The notes: generated by a model not told the origin, from the sequence alone. A stretch of DNA of 64,000 bases from Curvularia sp. ZM96 (GCA_022457065.1 JAJGBQ010000005.1:3348001-3412000), one strand, 5' to 3'. Counted from the first letter of the stretch, positions 35,340-47,273 are shown. A program made the numbers and translations.

Positions 35340-37405
35340 ATGAATAGGGATATTGAAGGCGATCCCGCGGAGCATGAAGAGACGGAACTTTGTTCATTGT
35401 GCTCGGGCCCAAAGGTGAACAAGAAAGCTACTGAAGATGCGAATCGGGGAATGTACAGGGACTTCATTCACGCGTTCATCTCGGAACTTACTCTTGCTGC
35501 GGAAGAAGGATGTCAGAATTGCAGTCTAGTCTTCGATGCTATAGCTAGCTGGTACAATGATCAGACTGTGGATCCAAGTTGTCAACTCGCATTTAGCTTC
35601 TACCCCGAATACCTTTTCATCATGTTTAGGAATGAAATATGTGGTACACGTTATATTGAAGTTTTGTTCTCGCCGCGTAAGTCGGGTTTCTTGGAACACA
35701 AAGCCTTGCGTGTGTACTTACTATATGGTACAGAGCGCTCTACGACGGGGCACCAAATGCCTGCAAACAATGCTTGGGGACTGCCAAATACCCCGGTATT
35801 ATCGGGTAGTACATCCTCCGATTCAACTTTCCATCACCTCGCAGGTTTGATGAGGACCTGTGAACGGTATCACAAAACTTGCCGTCGACCATTTGCCAAT
35901 CCCTTGCCCAAAAGAATTCTTGAGATTGCTACAGGAAGTGTGTACCTGCGTGAGCCAAAGAAGGTGTCAGCTAGATATGCCTGTCTCAGCCACTGTTGGG
36001 GGCCACTCGGCCCATCAACTAGGTTAACCAAGGCCAGCTTGAGATCTTTTAGCGGAGGATTTGCAATCTGTCAACTACCCAAAACCTTCCGAGACGCCGT
36101 GGTAGCTTGCCATTCTCTCGGGATATCCTATATTTGGATAGATGCTCTATGTAAGTTTGTTTATAGTAATATCTCATAAGAGGGAAGCTTAACAATAGGT
36201 CAGGCATTATTCAAGATAGCCCAGAAGATTGGGAAGAAGCTGCAAACACGATGGCTGATGTATACGAAAATGCATGCATCACGATCGCCGCAGTATTCGC
36301 TGCTGACAGTACACAAGGTCTTTTCTCTCCGGATCGCATAGCAAGGCGTCTGTCAAAACACCCTCAGTTTTATGCCCGGCCGTTTGTTTCTTGGCTCGCT
36401 TTAAAGCATCACCGGGAATTCCCCTACGGCTCTCGCTGGCCTTTGTTCAGTCGTGCATGGGTATACCAGGAGCGGAGACTTTCACCACGAATTGCGTATT
36501 TTAGCACGGATAAAGTGTATTGGGAATGCAAGCATACGTTTACGTCTGAGGGTGACCGTGATCTCAAATTTCAGGGACATCATCCTCTCGACGGGGGGAG
36601 AGGTTGGACCCAAGATCCCGCTCAAAGCTGGCGGGAGATAATCCAAGAATACTCTGGCTTGCAACTGACTTACGAGAAAGATCGCCTACCGGCAATTGCG
36701 GCTGTGGCCTATCGAATGTCACTGCTCCGGGAACCAGGCGATGTATATCTGGCGGGCATGTGGAAGAACAGCTTAATATCCGACTTTTGTTGGTATTGTC
36801 ACTCTAGTGCTGAACGTCGGTCGGAGCAGACGGTTCCTTCTTGGTCTTGGGCTTCAACTCCACAATCGGTTGTTGGTTTCAACAAAGTATGGAAAAGATA
36901 CAAGGTAAAAGTAGTGAGCTTGAGTTATGAAATCGTGGGCGGGGCATATCTTGGACTCGTCAAATATTGCAAGCTAGTGATGAGAGGATATGTTCTACCA
37001 CTCACTGGAACGAGAGGGCTTTCCCAGCAAGATATCAACTGCCTCCAGCAAGCTACCAGCTTCCTTGATTGGGATAGTCTACCTGGATCAGGTTTTATAT
37101 TCAACGCACTTCGAATTCTTTCCGAAAGCCATGGCTTCAGCTTCATATCCGGGAAGTTCTACCCAGATTTCGGCCTGAACACGGCCATACCTCCATTGGA
37201 ATACGGAGCAAGCCTCAAATTGATGTTGTTTCCTCATCCACCTTATGCTGTTCCAGGAGTGGTCCTTCGACAACTTTCGAAATATTCAGACGAACACGAA
37301 AGAATCGGGTTCATTACTTCGTTTGCTATCGACAATGATCAGAGGGAAACAGGTGTTGATCTTTTATTGCAATCAGTACCTATAGAAGATGTACTGATTG
37401 TGTGA
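35340..37405 (+). CDS. HET-domain protein (long form)
   Basis: Two exons, 35340-36150 and 36204-37405, giving 670 residues, a common length for Pleosporales HET proteins. The N-terminal 180 residues hold Cys pairs (CSLCSG, CQNCSL) and a TCERYHKTCRRP segment found before HET domains in this subgroup. The HET domain runs from YACLSHCWGPLG (about 213-224) through QLPKTFRDAVVACHSLGI and YIWIDALCIIQDS to ANTMADVYENACITIAA. The C-terminal part carries GSRWPLFSRAWVYQERRLSPR and VPSWSWAS, two conserved downstream motifs. The splice is TGT (Cys) interrupted by a 53-nt GT-AG intron whose acceptor is the second AG of the segment AATAGGTCAG. Using the first AG breaks the frame. A role in incompatibility-type cell death is inferred from the family. 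The next gene downstream, on the same strand, encodes a multi-pass membrane protein. Confidence 0.9.
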
Positions 37406-38458
37406 GTGTGAATACATATCGGTTGATACGGTGCTCTTCTTATGTCACAGTATGTGAGAGGTGTCCAACAGATAAGAAATGTAGCTAAGAATATACTTGG
37501 GAACTTAATCACTCACCACGTAGCTATCGTATCTAATATGTCTCTTTACTAACGCAACGCACTATTACCTTCTTACCCAATACTAAACAGGCCTCAAGAC
37601 TTTTTTGGATAACACCAACAGCGAGAATGAAGCCTCCCCGATGAAGTGAAGTTGCGATCTGCTAACATCTTCCGTCTAGTAGCAACTTTTATGTACGATG
37701 TTTAGAGGAGGTTGAACGGGTCTTCAAAACAACACCTTTGGAGAGAATTGACAGATTGAGAGTGGACGAAACTAGTGTCGCAAATTCGGCAGGGTTGCGT
37801 TCATGGCTTCCAAAACCTTGGTTAGTAGTGCTCGACTCCCACTCCATGGTCCCGGCCCGCCAGTGCGAAGGTTGAATCACGCAACATGAGTTGATCCAAT
37901 TTAGATTCTTCAATGCTATCTACATCCGCAAGCACATCTTCCCGACAGCAGTCCCTAATTCAAATGGCATTTGGAGGAAATCAGCAATAAGTTTGTTGAT
38001 TAGCTTCACGAGACCCATCTGGAAATGTCTACTCCAGCTCTGGTCTCTTACAACAGGTTCCTTTCGCATGTCTTCCTACATATTGTGGCGCGATATGGGA
38101 TCAGGCTCAAGAAATCAAGGGCGACCCGCAATCAGATAGTCTAGTAACGATCGTTAGTAGTGGATCGAGTGAAGAAGGTGTCTATCTATGCCAAAAAGGA
38201 ATCCCAACATACGCCGACAGTCTAGTCACGTGTTGGGTTTTCCCCTATGTTCATGTCATCTGGTTGCCAAATATTCCTTGACAATGTTTTAATTTGTCGG
38301 GTTGTTAAGCCGATTGGAGCGTTGCCGACTGTTGTGCGACCGCTTTGCAGCCGTGGGGCACCGAGAGTTCAGCTGCACCCCTCACGCTCGCTCATATATA
38401 AGCCAGTTGCCTGGCCGAAGCGCAGTGTTCCAAGCCGTTTTTTCTTGCAACTTCCATC
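37406..38458. other. Intergenic region
   Basis: Between the HET gene and the membrane-protein gene. Only short frames are seen. A 12-base perfect palindrome (TAACGATCGTTA, 38145-38156) is present and could be chance. The region must include the promoter of the membrane-protein gene. Confidence 0.5.
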
Positions 38459-41158
38459 ATGGCACCGTTGACCAGCACCCCTACTCCAACCACCATAGCC
38501 AATCTGGCGCCCACTCTGAAGCCTGAAGACCAGAGTTTTGCTGGGGACGAGTTCTCCAACAATCTTTTTAGCGATCTGGCGCCGTTGCTGACACTTTTTG
38601 GCGAACAGGTTTGAATCGGCTTTCTCCAGGACTATGCACGTGCTAAGCAGTACAGGTTACAAAGCAATTCCTGTCCATGTCCATGGGCTGGGCAGACAAC
38701 ATTCTTCTCGCCATGGGTCCATTGGGAATACTGACGACAGTCGTTTCGGCTATCCGCGTGGGTGGCGTTAGGAGTTTAAAAAGTCTGGTCGGACGGTAAG
38801 TGTTTTCGCGATGAAATGTTGAATGGGTACATGTTAAAACTCACCAGTGCGCGAGAGAGCCTAGCCACCGCAGAGCAGGAGCTTCTTTCATCAACATCCG
38901 ATGACGTTTGCGAAATGTGGAGCGGCACCGACATTGTCAGGCAGCTTGGCAAGCCAAAAACCATGGAGTTGATACTCATATATCACGAACCTACATACAC
39001 AACGCAGATCATAGGTCTCACAGCTGCGATTAACGGCAAACTCATGCACGAAAATAGCAAGGAACAGCCTCTCTTATCTACAGAAGAACGCACAAACATT
39101 GTTTCTCGTCTTGCCTCTCAGGCGCCTAATATTGCCTTCAACCTAAAGGGCTCCTTGGCACCGAAGAAGGAGCTTTGGTGTTGGGCCATCGTTGGGATTG
39201 TTTTGCAGTTGATGGCTATCGTATTCCCCGCGCTAGCAACATACTTTTGGAAGTTCGCTAAGGCTGACTCAGACGTTCAAGACTACGCTTATCCCTGCTT
39301 TACTGCAGGAACATTGGCTGTCATTCTTGGTGTTATTCTTTGCTCCCATGTTATCGAAGGCGTTACTGATGAAAGAACATATGAGCCTGCAGAGGCCGAA
39401 GCCGACAAAACTAAAGGATGGACAGTTTTGCAAGTTACACGGCTCCAAATGGCATGCACCGTCAGCGACCAAAGCTTTCAGCCCTTCCTTATCATGAATC
39501 CACCCGAGGATAAACGAATTCTAACATCGAGGCTTCGGGATATGTCTGATTCTCCGTTGAGGTGATTTGCGTGTCCCTTCATATCTCCCTTGCATCCAGC
39601 TGACGACTCTAGCCGACTCGCGGCTTTCGCCAGTATACTGACTGTAGCGGGTTTCATTTGCCAATTCGTTGGACTACGAGGCTTACACTGGTCCGCTACG
39701 ATATTCCAACTTGGTGTCACTCTTGTAATGACTGGAGCCCGCTCGTGGGTGAGACGAGGTCTGTCTGCTGAGGTACCTTATGTTCGCTTAGAACCGAATT
39801 GTGAACTTGAAATGACTGCTCTACTACTTTGGGAATATCCTTTAGAAATACCCATCAATATTTGTAAGGATTGCATACCTAGTTGGAAAATCATTACAGG
39901 CCGAGACCTAAGGAGATGCCGATCACAGTATGGAACACCAACCATGGAAACAGAACGTCATGTTCGCGGTGACACAACGTCTTTGTTCTCTCTCCGAGAA
40001 AACATTGCTGCAACAGCTGTAAAAGCTGTAAGAGTTCCGTCTACAATGAAAGGAGATGAAATCTCTCAGATAACGTCCAAGCTTGTCGAATCAATGACCA
40101 AAGTTCTCGATTGCTACAAGAAGGCGATACAAGATCGACAACTGCAGGTATATCTAGAATTTTTTCGTCGACCAAAATTTGAGTGGAGCCATGGGGTAAT
40201 GTATTACCACCGGGCGGAATGGAAGTACGGGAGACTATCTTGCCACTGGAATATGGATGGATCGTTAAAGAAAGAGGATCAACTTCTATTTGAATCGATT
40301 CTTCGGTTTTCTGTGGCTGGTTCTGATAAAGAGCGCGGTATCAAACCATCAATGGTAGTAATTGGGCACGGGGACTTGCATAAACACAACGAACTCAAGG
40401 AGTGGATACCCCCTAATGATCCTTATATAGACATCAAGTCAATTCCAGGCCACTCTCTTCTGGACGAAATTCCCGCCGAACAAGATATATTTGGCATCAG
40501 CATATTACCGTTTCCGTAAGTCCATCATTTATTGCCGTAAAGTCATTGGAGTTAACAACATATGGGTAACAGTCTAACGCCTATTGATGGTTCTGAATAC
40601 TTTTTTACCTACCTTCGACGCGAAACTCTGTTACATAAACACGCTGTGGAAATCTTTTCCGGATTCATGAACTCACTAACAGAATCGATTAAAGCCGTCG
40701 GAGGTTCGACGAAAATTGCTCCCACGTTCTCCACTCTAGGCCCCGATCATCGTGTTCGTGATATTTCTTCCAAGAAAAACTCGATTCTCATGTCGTTTGC
40801 TCAGGCTCTCGTAGACTCTGGTTTGGTTGAATTCCTATGGGAAGCAAAAGCCTTGATCATTGCCCCATTCGCCAATCGAGGACTCCTTCCGGCTGAGGGT
40901 GAAGACGTCATATTTGCCGAGCCTGTTTGGGAACCTAGTAGCAGCCCATTAAGTGAAAGCATTCGAACACTCTCAACAGAATCGACCGATAGAGAGTCTA
41001 CTGGTGAGAGAGAGTCTACTGATGAGAGAGAGTCTACTGATGAGAGAGAGCAAGCCGATGTTTCGGAGCCAAGCAGGGGAACTCCCGATGACGAAGAGAG
41101 GAGCAAATCACAGGTCGAAAGCGCGACGAAGGCCAAAGCTCTAACCGAAAAAAAATGA
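38459..41158 (+). CDS. Multi-pass membrane protein of a fungus-restricted family
   Basis: Five exons: 38459-38608, 38656-38795, 38848-39561, 39613-40515 and 40573-41158, 830 residues, introns 47-57 nt and GT-AG. The N-terminal region (FLSMSMGWADNILLAMGPLG, then SAIRVGG) and the downstream STSDDVCEMW and DIVRQLGKPKTMELI segments are shared by a family seen in ascomycetes, often annotated as membrane or ankyrin-associated proteins. No function is established that I know. Hydrophobic segments lie at about 62-82, 207-231, 246-265, 337-356 and 362-378. No ankyrin, NACHT or HET domain is seen in this copy. The C-terminal 60 residues are Glu/Ser/Thr-rich with a six-residue repeat (RESTDE), coded by an 18-bp repeat. 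The frame ends at a TGA immediately after a run of eight A (41148-41155). With one A fewer it would continue for 37 codons after that run to 41270, with similar hydrophilic composition. Internal intron 4 (39562-39612) uses the second of two AG acceptors, because the first gives an in-frame stop. Confidence 0.8.
40991..41044 (+). repeat. 18-bp in-frame tandem repeat
   Basis: Three units of AGAGAGTCTACTGATGAG (first unit with GGT in place of GAT), followed by a partial fourth. It codes a six-residue Glu/Ser/Thr/Arg repeat near the C terminus of the membrane protein. Length variation among strains is expected. Confidence 0.85.
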
Positions 41159-42243
41159 GCAGGTCAATGAGAATCAGGAAGAACTTTCGAAACATGGTCC
41201 AGTTTCCCATAGCTTGCATTCCGGTGGTTCTGCTCCTGAAGGCGAGGATGATAGCAAAGGAGAGAAGTAGCAAGAATGAGCTATGGTATTTCGGAAGTAG
41301 GTCCCTCTATCATGCTGCATAATTCGCTTCTGACATCGTTGAATTATAGCTTTTAGTTTCTAGATACTTTGTTTTTGCTTCAAGGATTCAGGGACTGTGG
41401 TGATTTTTGAGTTCAACAAAAAAGGCTCTACAGTTGAGAACTTCTAGGAGAAGGATAGGCAACCAACAATCAACTGTACCTACCTCAGAGATGTGTCGAA
41501 ATCAAACCTCTATGTCCTGCTATGTAAATCATGGTACATGAAACTAAGACTGACCAGCGCGGTGCGATCAGGATACCTGGCACACTGATTTAAAGCGTTC
41601 ACTATATTGTTAGAGTTTGTTCACACGAGCGCTATAAAACCTTTCTTTGGGTACGTGCTAGCCAAGTTCACATTCATACTTGCAGAGAAGATGGCGGGCG
41701 TATAGTTCAATGCTCCGACTGAACACGTCGGCTTTCGCCATACGTCAATATATCCTTTTCTGTAGTTGCTATATCATACATTGTAATAGGAAGTGGTTTT
41801 CTGCTTGAATATACTACGTACTATCTACCCTTGCTTTTGCGATCATGTCACCTGGCGAAGTAGTGTTGCAGTACCAATAAGCCTTTAACTCGTTTCACAA
41901 TATGGAGTCGCATAGTGTTGTGCGTATCAAGGCTTGCTAACAATATCATAGCTCTTCCAGTCACACAATTATAGTGGATAAGCAAAACGAATCTCGCGGC
42001 ACAGTATTGTGAATGAATTTGCCGTAAGAATATGTAAGTCGTTGTCTAATTGCCGGGGAGGTGAGTTCGGTACGGGCAATGCCATTTTAGTCGACACGCC
42101 TTCACTGTGTGGCAGCAAACTAAGCGCACACGCAAAAGTGCGCATGGTCTCAACCCAAGTTCGCGCAGCCTCTCACTCTATCAGTCATCAACTTTGCCCC
42201 TTCTTGTTCAGCAAACACACTCCACCAGTTCCGATCCAACACA
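41159..42243. other. Intergenic region
   Basis: The first 112 bases (41159-41270) may be lost coding sequence of the membrane-protein gene (see findings). The rest is AT-rich with no gene seen. It holds the promoter of the hypothetical gene that follows. Confidence 0.5.
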
Positions 42244-42828
42244 ATGAGCACGAACCCCAGATATGCAGTCTCCCGTATCAATGGCAGCTCCGAAGCCTGG
42301 GTCGCACTTGCTGCTCTCGCGCGGGCCCTCAACATCACCATGGACGCACTTCAGTTTGCGCTCAATGGTGCTTATGACATACTGGAGATCACTGGCGGCG
42401 ATCCGATCCTCGCGCTCCAAGTGAGCCTTCATCGGTTGCAATATCGCATTGACAGCAATACTTTGAGGGAGATGATTGGCCGCTTCCGCTATCTTTTTGG
42501 GTCTCTGATCAATCATCAGAGAAGTAAGTGCAACTTTGTAAATTGTAGTGGTTTGTGCTGACGTGTTTGTTCACACCCAGCTGGAATAGAAACACCGGCT
42601 CTCATACGATACTACGGTTTTAGAGACACTCCTGCAGAGGTGCAGTTCTGGCGCTCTCAGAGTTCTGAACAATTAGCCCGCAACATCGCCATGACTGACC
42701 CAAGCCTCCGGTTTCGGCATTTCCTGCCAACCGGCATTCCATTGGCTTCCCAGCAACGCCAATGGCTGACCCAGCGATATATGCAGGGAGATCATTTTGG
42801 GCAAGGTCCTGCGAGGGGAACTCAATGA
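42244..42828 (+). CDS. Hypothetical protein, 175 residues
   Basis: Not recognised. Two exons, 42244-42523 and 42581-42828, joined by a 57-nt intron with a clean GTAAGT donor and CACCCAG acceptor. The splice keeps a long open frame on both sides, which is the main support. The protein is soluble in character, with an Ala/Leu-rich helical first half (AWVALAALARALNITMDALQ, LQVSLHRLQYRI) and a basic/Gln-rich second half (FWRSQSSEQLARNIAM, SQQRQWLTQRYMQG). No signal peptide, membrane segment, Cys cluster or repeat is seen. The gene sits in the accessory region between the membrane-protein gene and a 2.9 kb gene-free stretch, so a lineage-restricted gene is likely. It could also be the remnant of a longer gene. 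Confidence 0.55.
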
Positions 42829-45768
42829 GTTGATCTGTCTGTTTAAAAGAGCAACCCTGTTTTGTGGGTGGGTAATTGCCATGATTTATCTCAGACCGAA
42901 TCTCCATGAACAGATATGGACGGCGGTAATAGTTAATGGGAATACTAGTCTCATGGAATGACAATGAGAAAGCAAGAAAGCGAGAGCGCGCCGATGTTGT
43001 GGTGATGTGGTTACAGACTATCGTGATGGTCAGCTACTGGCTACCATTTCTGACACTTCTTCCTTTATTATGCATGGCCGGCATATATCTGCTACAAAGC
43101 TATTGGGTTAACCACTAACAATAGTAGAGGCAAACAACCGCAGAAGCGAAGCCGTTATCCCAAATGGATTTCCGCTCGGGTCGTTTGCACCCTCAAAGAA
43201 GAGTCACATTCACTTTTCCTTCTTGTTTAGCGCGCGCCGAAGTATTCGATAACACTCGCGTCAGCTCCGTTACTTCAACATCAACTACACGCTCCATACT
43301 CAACTAGAGGTAGCTGCGTCTTCACAACCACTGGTCATGCGATACCGCAGTATTCTAGTATACTAGAAACGTCAAGGGGTCTACAATCTCTTGAAGCGTC
43401 TCAACAAAGTGATGGCTGTAGCCCGAATAAGCCAGTTGCTGTACAAAAGTCACGCGGACTCCACTATCGATGCACAGTAAGATGGCCATTCACTCTGCCC
43501 TTGCCAGTTCTAACAATCTGGCAGTATCTTCTAGAAAACGGCAATCCAAGAAATTAGGTGATCCAAACCAGATGTTCTCGCTACAACGAAACGTCCAGTC
43601 CTATATCAAGGCAGCGTCGTGCCACGCCTAGTCTGACCTTCAAGGACATTTCCAATCAAGTTCATCTCGACCTAAATCGGTAAGAACATATCCTCGCCCT
43701 TAATTGCAGTCCCCTCACTAATACATCGCTACAAATTTTCTAGATTCCAGGAATCCTCTGGCATGTATAGTACAGATTGACAGGATCTCAACAACCACTC
43801 AAAGAGTCGCCATTCCAAACGAAACATAATATCTGGGGGTTGCAGCGCACAACGGTAACTTTGCTGGTCTTTGTACCCATTGCAGTCTTACAAATATTAC
43901 CCATCCTGGACATATACTCTTCAATCGGGCAATCAAAGACACCATTGTGAAGCGGGCAACGGTATTCTATTCTCGCATCGAAAAAAATCGCGTTCGGACT
44001 GGCGAACCCATCCTGGCTTCCTCCAGGAATTATGCAGACATATATACACGTGCTAAACGGTTGGCACTAACCTGGAAGTGAACCCTACTACACCGTCGAG
44101 TTACGGTTCCTATATAGAAGGTAAGTCCTTTGAGAGGAGTCCCTGAGCTGGTTTGATTCACTATGGCAGATTGTATTGACGTTTATGTAGTAGCCAGTAG
44201 AAACGCGTTGCTGCCACCCAGATATACGAGGATAACTCAGAGAGTATCAAGTGGGCGGTAGATGGGTCTCTCCGCCGAAGATGTAAGCAACAGGGAGGTT
44301 CCCCTCACCAGTTGCTGCGTATAGGTCGTATTCAAGGGCGGTGCCAAGTACGAATACGCAATTGAGAAACTTCTCTCCCACTTGGATGGAACGATGAAAC
44401 GGACGTGGTATCGGCGGAAAAAGATACAAAAGCAAGGCCTTCTGCCTTCATATGCCACTTTTCTAACAAAACCGAGAAATCTCTGCACAAAACATGGGAA
44501 GGAGTTGCAGACGAAGGAAAGCGACTTTACGAGGAATGGGTGGTGGACATACGTGGAGAGTATCTGGATACACTGACTATATGGCTTTTTGTGGGTAGCC
44601 CTGGACCGAAAGGCCTAGGAGATTAGGGTTCATATCTCCAGCTGATATCGAAGCAGTCCTGGAAGCTGAAGCAGCTGTGCATTTTGAAGACGATTCGTAC
44701 ACTCAGTTTTCTAAGCCAGCCTGTAGACTATTGAGAAGCACTAGAGCCTTGCGAGGAACAGAATACTACATATATGTCGCAAATATCGTGAGCATGCAAC
44801 ATCTCCACGGGTAGGTAGTCTGCAGCTAGACAGTGCGGCGTTATGGGTGTAATCGTGACGATTAAATCACAAGTGGGGTTGGTAGTGGTGGTCTTGGTCA
44901 TGTGACGCAAAGCTGGGTTTGAGCCACACCCGCTAGCGTGTCATGTTCGCGTGCTTGCCCTTCATGCTTGCCTGTGACGGACGATACAGCAATCTGTTTG
45001 TAACTCAGCGGCTTATGCGCGTCTTTACAGACACCCTCGTAGACGTCCAGCTTTTGCTGATGAATGCACTGAAAATGTAGACAGGCGCGCTGATCCTCCA
45101 TTCACCTCGCTTTCCAGCACTACGAACCTCCATCCTGTGCGACATTTCCCCATTTCAACAAAGCTTCGTGCAAGTCTGGGCTTTCTGTAAGAAGGTCTTG
45201 GTCCGTTGCTTGATTCGAAACTCGCTTGCGTAAGAGTGCCAGGCGTGCATGTTACCGCCGTCCGATTCGTTCTTGGCTTCAATGACTCTGCACTTTCGCC
45301 TCGGGGCTGGGCAAATGGAAGCTTCGTTTAAAGCAAATCTTGTCTTTAGGTGTCTGTTCCAAGACGGCCGGCTCAAACCCGAGGGTTGAGCTTATAAACG
45401 AACGCGGAGCTAAACGGGAGCCGCGACAATCTTGCGACATGGAGAGCGCCATAACCCCAGCACCCAAGAACCCTCGCCGCTCATTGGCGTTTGACACACC
45501 ATTTTGGTTGTCCATAATCGCCAAGCCGTTCGGCACATGTTCTACATGTGTTGCATCATGCGTTTACCGACAGCGCCAAGAACAGACTGTGGACGTAAGC
45601 ATTTGCTGCTAAGACTTAACGGTTTTTGACGGCAACTCTTATACACATCCTTCCTGAACTCTCTCAGAGCTTATCTTCACCACTAACTCTTTTCAATTCG
45701 ATTCAATTCTGCTGCTGGACAGCCTATTTTCACATCTAATTACTTCTTGTCATCTCATTTCAATCAGC
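42829..45768. other. 2.9 kb stretch without a supported gene
   Basis: No complete gene model could be built. Coding-like islands at 43830-44810 are listed separately. The remaining parts (42829-43829 and 44811-45768) contain only short frames without domains. The last few hundred bases should contain the promoter of the secreted-protein gene at 45769. Confidence 0.5.
43830..44810 (+). pseudogene. Possible decayed gene, coding-like islands
   Basis: Three plus-strand islands read like protein but are broken by stops and frame changes. The first, 43830-44081, has 83 codons before a TGA and includes HILFNRAIKDTIVKRA and ILASSRNYADIYTRAKRLA, with no ATG at its head. The second, about 44405-44625, includes KRLYEEWVVDIRGEYLDT. 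The third, about 44631-44813, includes SPADIEAVLEAEAAVHFED. No family is recognised with confidence and no set of GT-AG introns that joins them was found. A relic of a transferred or duplicated gene, or a gene whose introns were missed, are the alternatives. Confidence 0.3.
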
Positions 45769-46697
45769 ATGAGGCTTTCCCTAGAATTCGCATTGAGCCT
45801 CTTGCTCATCGCGAGTGCGGATGCTTACGTGGTTCCGTCCCGTAAAATAGGAGTGGTACGTAGAACCCAGAACATCGGCTATGCTTACAAGGCACGTTAA
45901 ACTACCATTCATATGCTTACAAACATCAGACATCGTTCCCTTCCCGCAACATCAATGCCCGTCCTGTGGGGCGTGACGTAAGCGCTCAGAGTATCAGGGA
46001 AGTCAGCAGTCGAGGAGTTCACCGCCGCTATGCCCAAAAAGAACGGGCCGGAGGAGGCGGTGGCCTCACGATTGGAGGTCTCACTCTTGGTGGACCAGAT
46101 GGTGGTATTACCGGAAACGGTTTGAAGCTTGGTGGTGGTGGTGGCCAGAAAGGAAATGGCACAGCGGCAGCTGTGCCAGCACCAAAAGCACCCGCTGAAG
46201 GGGCTGACAAACCTGCTGCGGCCGAAGGAGGAAAGGCAGCTGAGAGTGGAAAAGCACAGCCAGCAGCATGTCCAGGCACGCCTCCGGCTGCTGAGGCAGC
46301 TCCACCTGCTGCTGGAGCAGAGAAGCCTGCCGCTGCTGAGGGGGAAAAGCCCGCCGCCGCTGAGGGAGAGAAGCCCGCAAAGAGCGGGGCGGAGGCTGGT
46401 GCCGGTGCTGGTACCGAGAACCAACCTGGACGTGCGGAAGGCGAAGCAGCAAAGCAGGAAGCTGCCAAAGAAGCCGAAGCCGCCAAGGGCGAGAAGGCAT
46501 CCGGAAACAAAGCCACTGAAGAATCGGCAAAGTTCTCTGAGGAGTCTGGTATTACTCTTGGCGCATCTGGTGAAGCAGCAAATCTTGGTGGAAACCTGGG
46601 CATCACAAAAGGCTCTGATGGTAGTACTTCCGTCGGCGGCGAGAACGGTATTAACGTCGCTGCTAACGGCCAAGCCACTGTTGCCGGCAACGAGTAA
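45769..46697 (+). CDS. Secreted Ala/Glu/Lys-rich protein with Gly-rich ends
   Basis: Two exons, 45769-45855 and 45930-46697, product 284 residues. Exon 1 encodes a typical signal peptide (MRLSLEFALSLLLIASADA). Exon 2 begins TSFPSRNINARP and has a dibasic site (HRRYAQ) that could be cut by a Kex2-type protease. A Gly-rich segment (GLTIGGLTLGGPDGG, GLKLGGGGG) is followed by about 120 residues rich in Ala, Glu, Lys and Pro, with AAAEGEKPA repeated. The C-terminal 60 residues return to a Gly/Thr/Asn-rich pattern (GITLGASGEAANLGG, GITKGSDGSTSVGGENG). Only one Cys is present in the mature part, unlike disulfide-rich effectors. No known domain is recognised. A cell-wall, matrix or effector role is possible but unproven. 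The start codon is fixed by the signal peptide. Confidence 0.75.
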
Positions 46698-47273
46698 CTG
46701 AGAAATCGTGGAATCATTCCTTTTTTGGTCTCACTTGTATGTATGTATCTTCTACTATATATGCTCATGCAATTGGGGTCTCTTTTCGTGCTGTCAAAGC
46801 CGGTTCTTCCATTTCGTCGTCGGATATTGATGCTTTTAGTGAAGCCATCGTGGTGGTACAGTGAAAGACCTTCACTACTGTAAGCCATGGGCTTCACCGC
46901 CCTACAGCAGGTCTTTTCAAGATCTCCAACTTGACCAAAAGGCACAGAAATATGAAGAGCCTCGTTAGATATTGACTTTCTCTCATCCTTCATCACTCAT
47001 CCAGTTACAGCAAGCCTAACTTCAGATTAAATCTCGGCTGTCGCGCTCTCCACACACTCACTCTTCCTACATCACAGGTATGAGCATAATTAGTCACAAT
47101 ACGCAATCACCCAAGCCATTGTGCCTGCCTGATGAGTGGTGACCAGGATGCACCATGCGAGCACGGGCCACAGGTGGTATACGGCAGCAAACACCCTTCC
47201 TTCCTACACTCCACAGGCTACACACCTGCTATTGCCTAGCACTGCATTCCATGAAAGTCCGGATTACCGTATC
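46698..47273. other. Intergenic region
   Basis: 3' flank of the secreted-protein gene and promoter of the coiled-coil gene. The frame of the latter stays open upstream to about 47136, so a longer N terminus cannot be excluded. Nothing else is seen. Confidence 0.5.

Noticed and set aside
38145..38156. 12-base palindrome TAACGATCGTTA as a regulatory site
   Set aside because: A single palindrome of this length is expected by chance in 64 kb, and no matching factor is known to me.
46028..46996. 322-codon minus-strand frame, Pro/Ala/Ser-rich
   Set aside because: Antisense of the Ala/Glu/Lys-rich secreted protein. The plus strand has a signal peptide and a proper intron.
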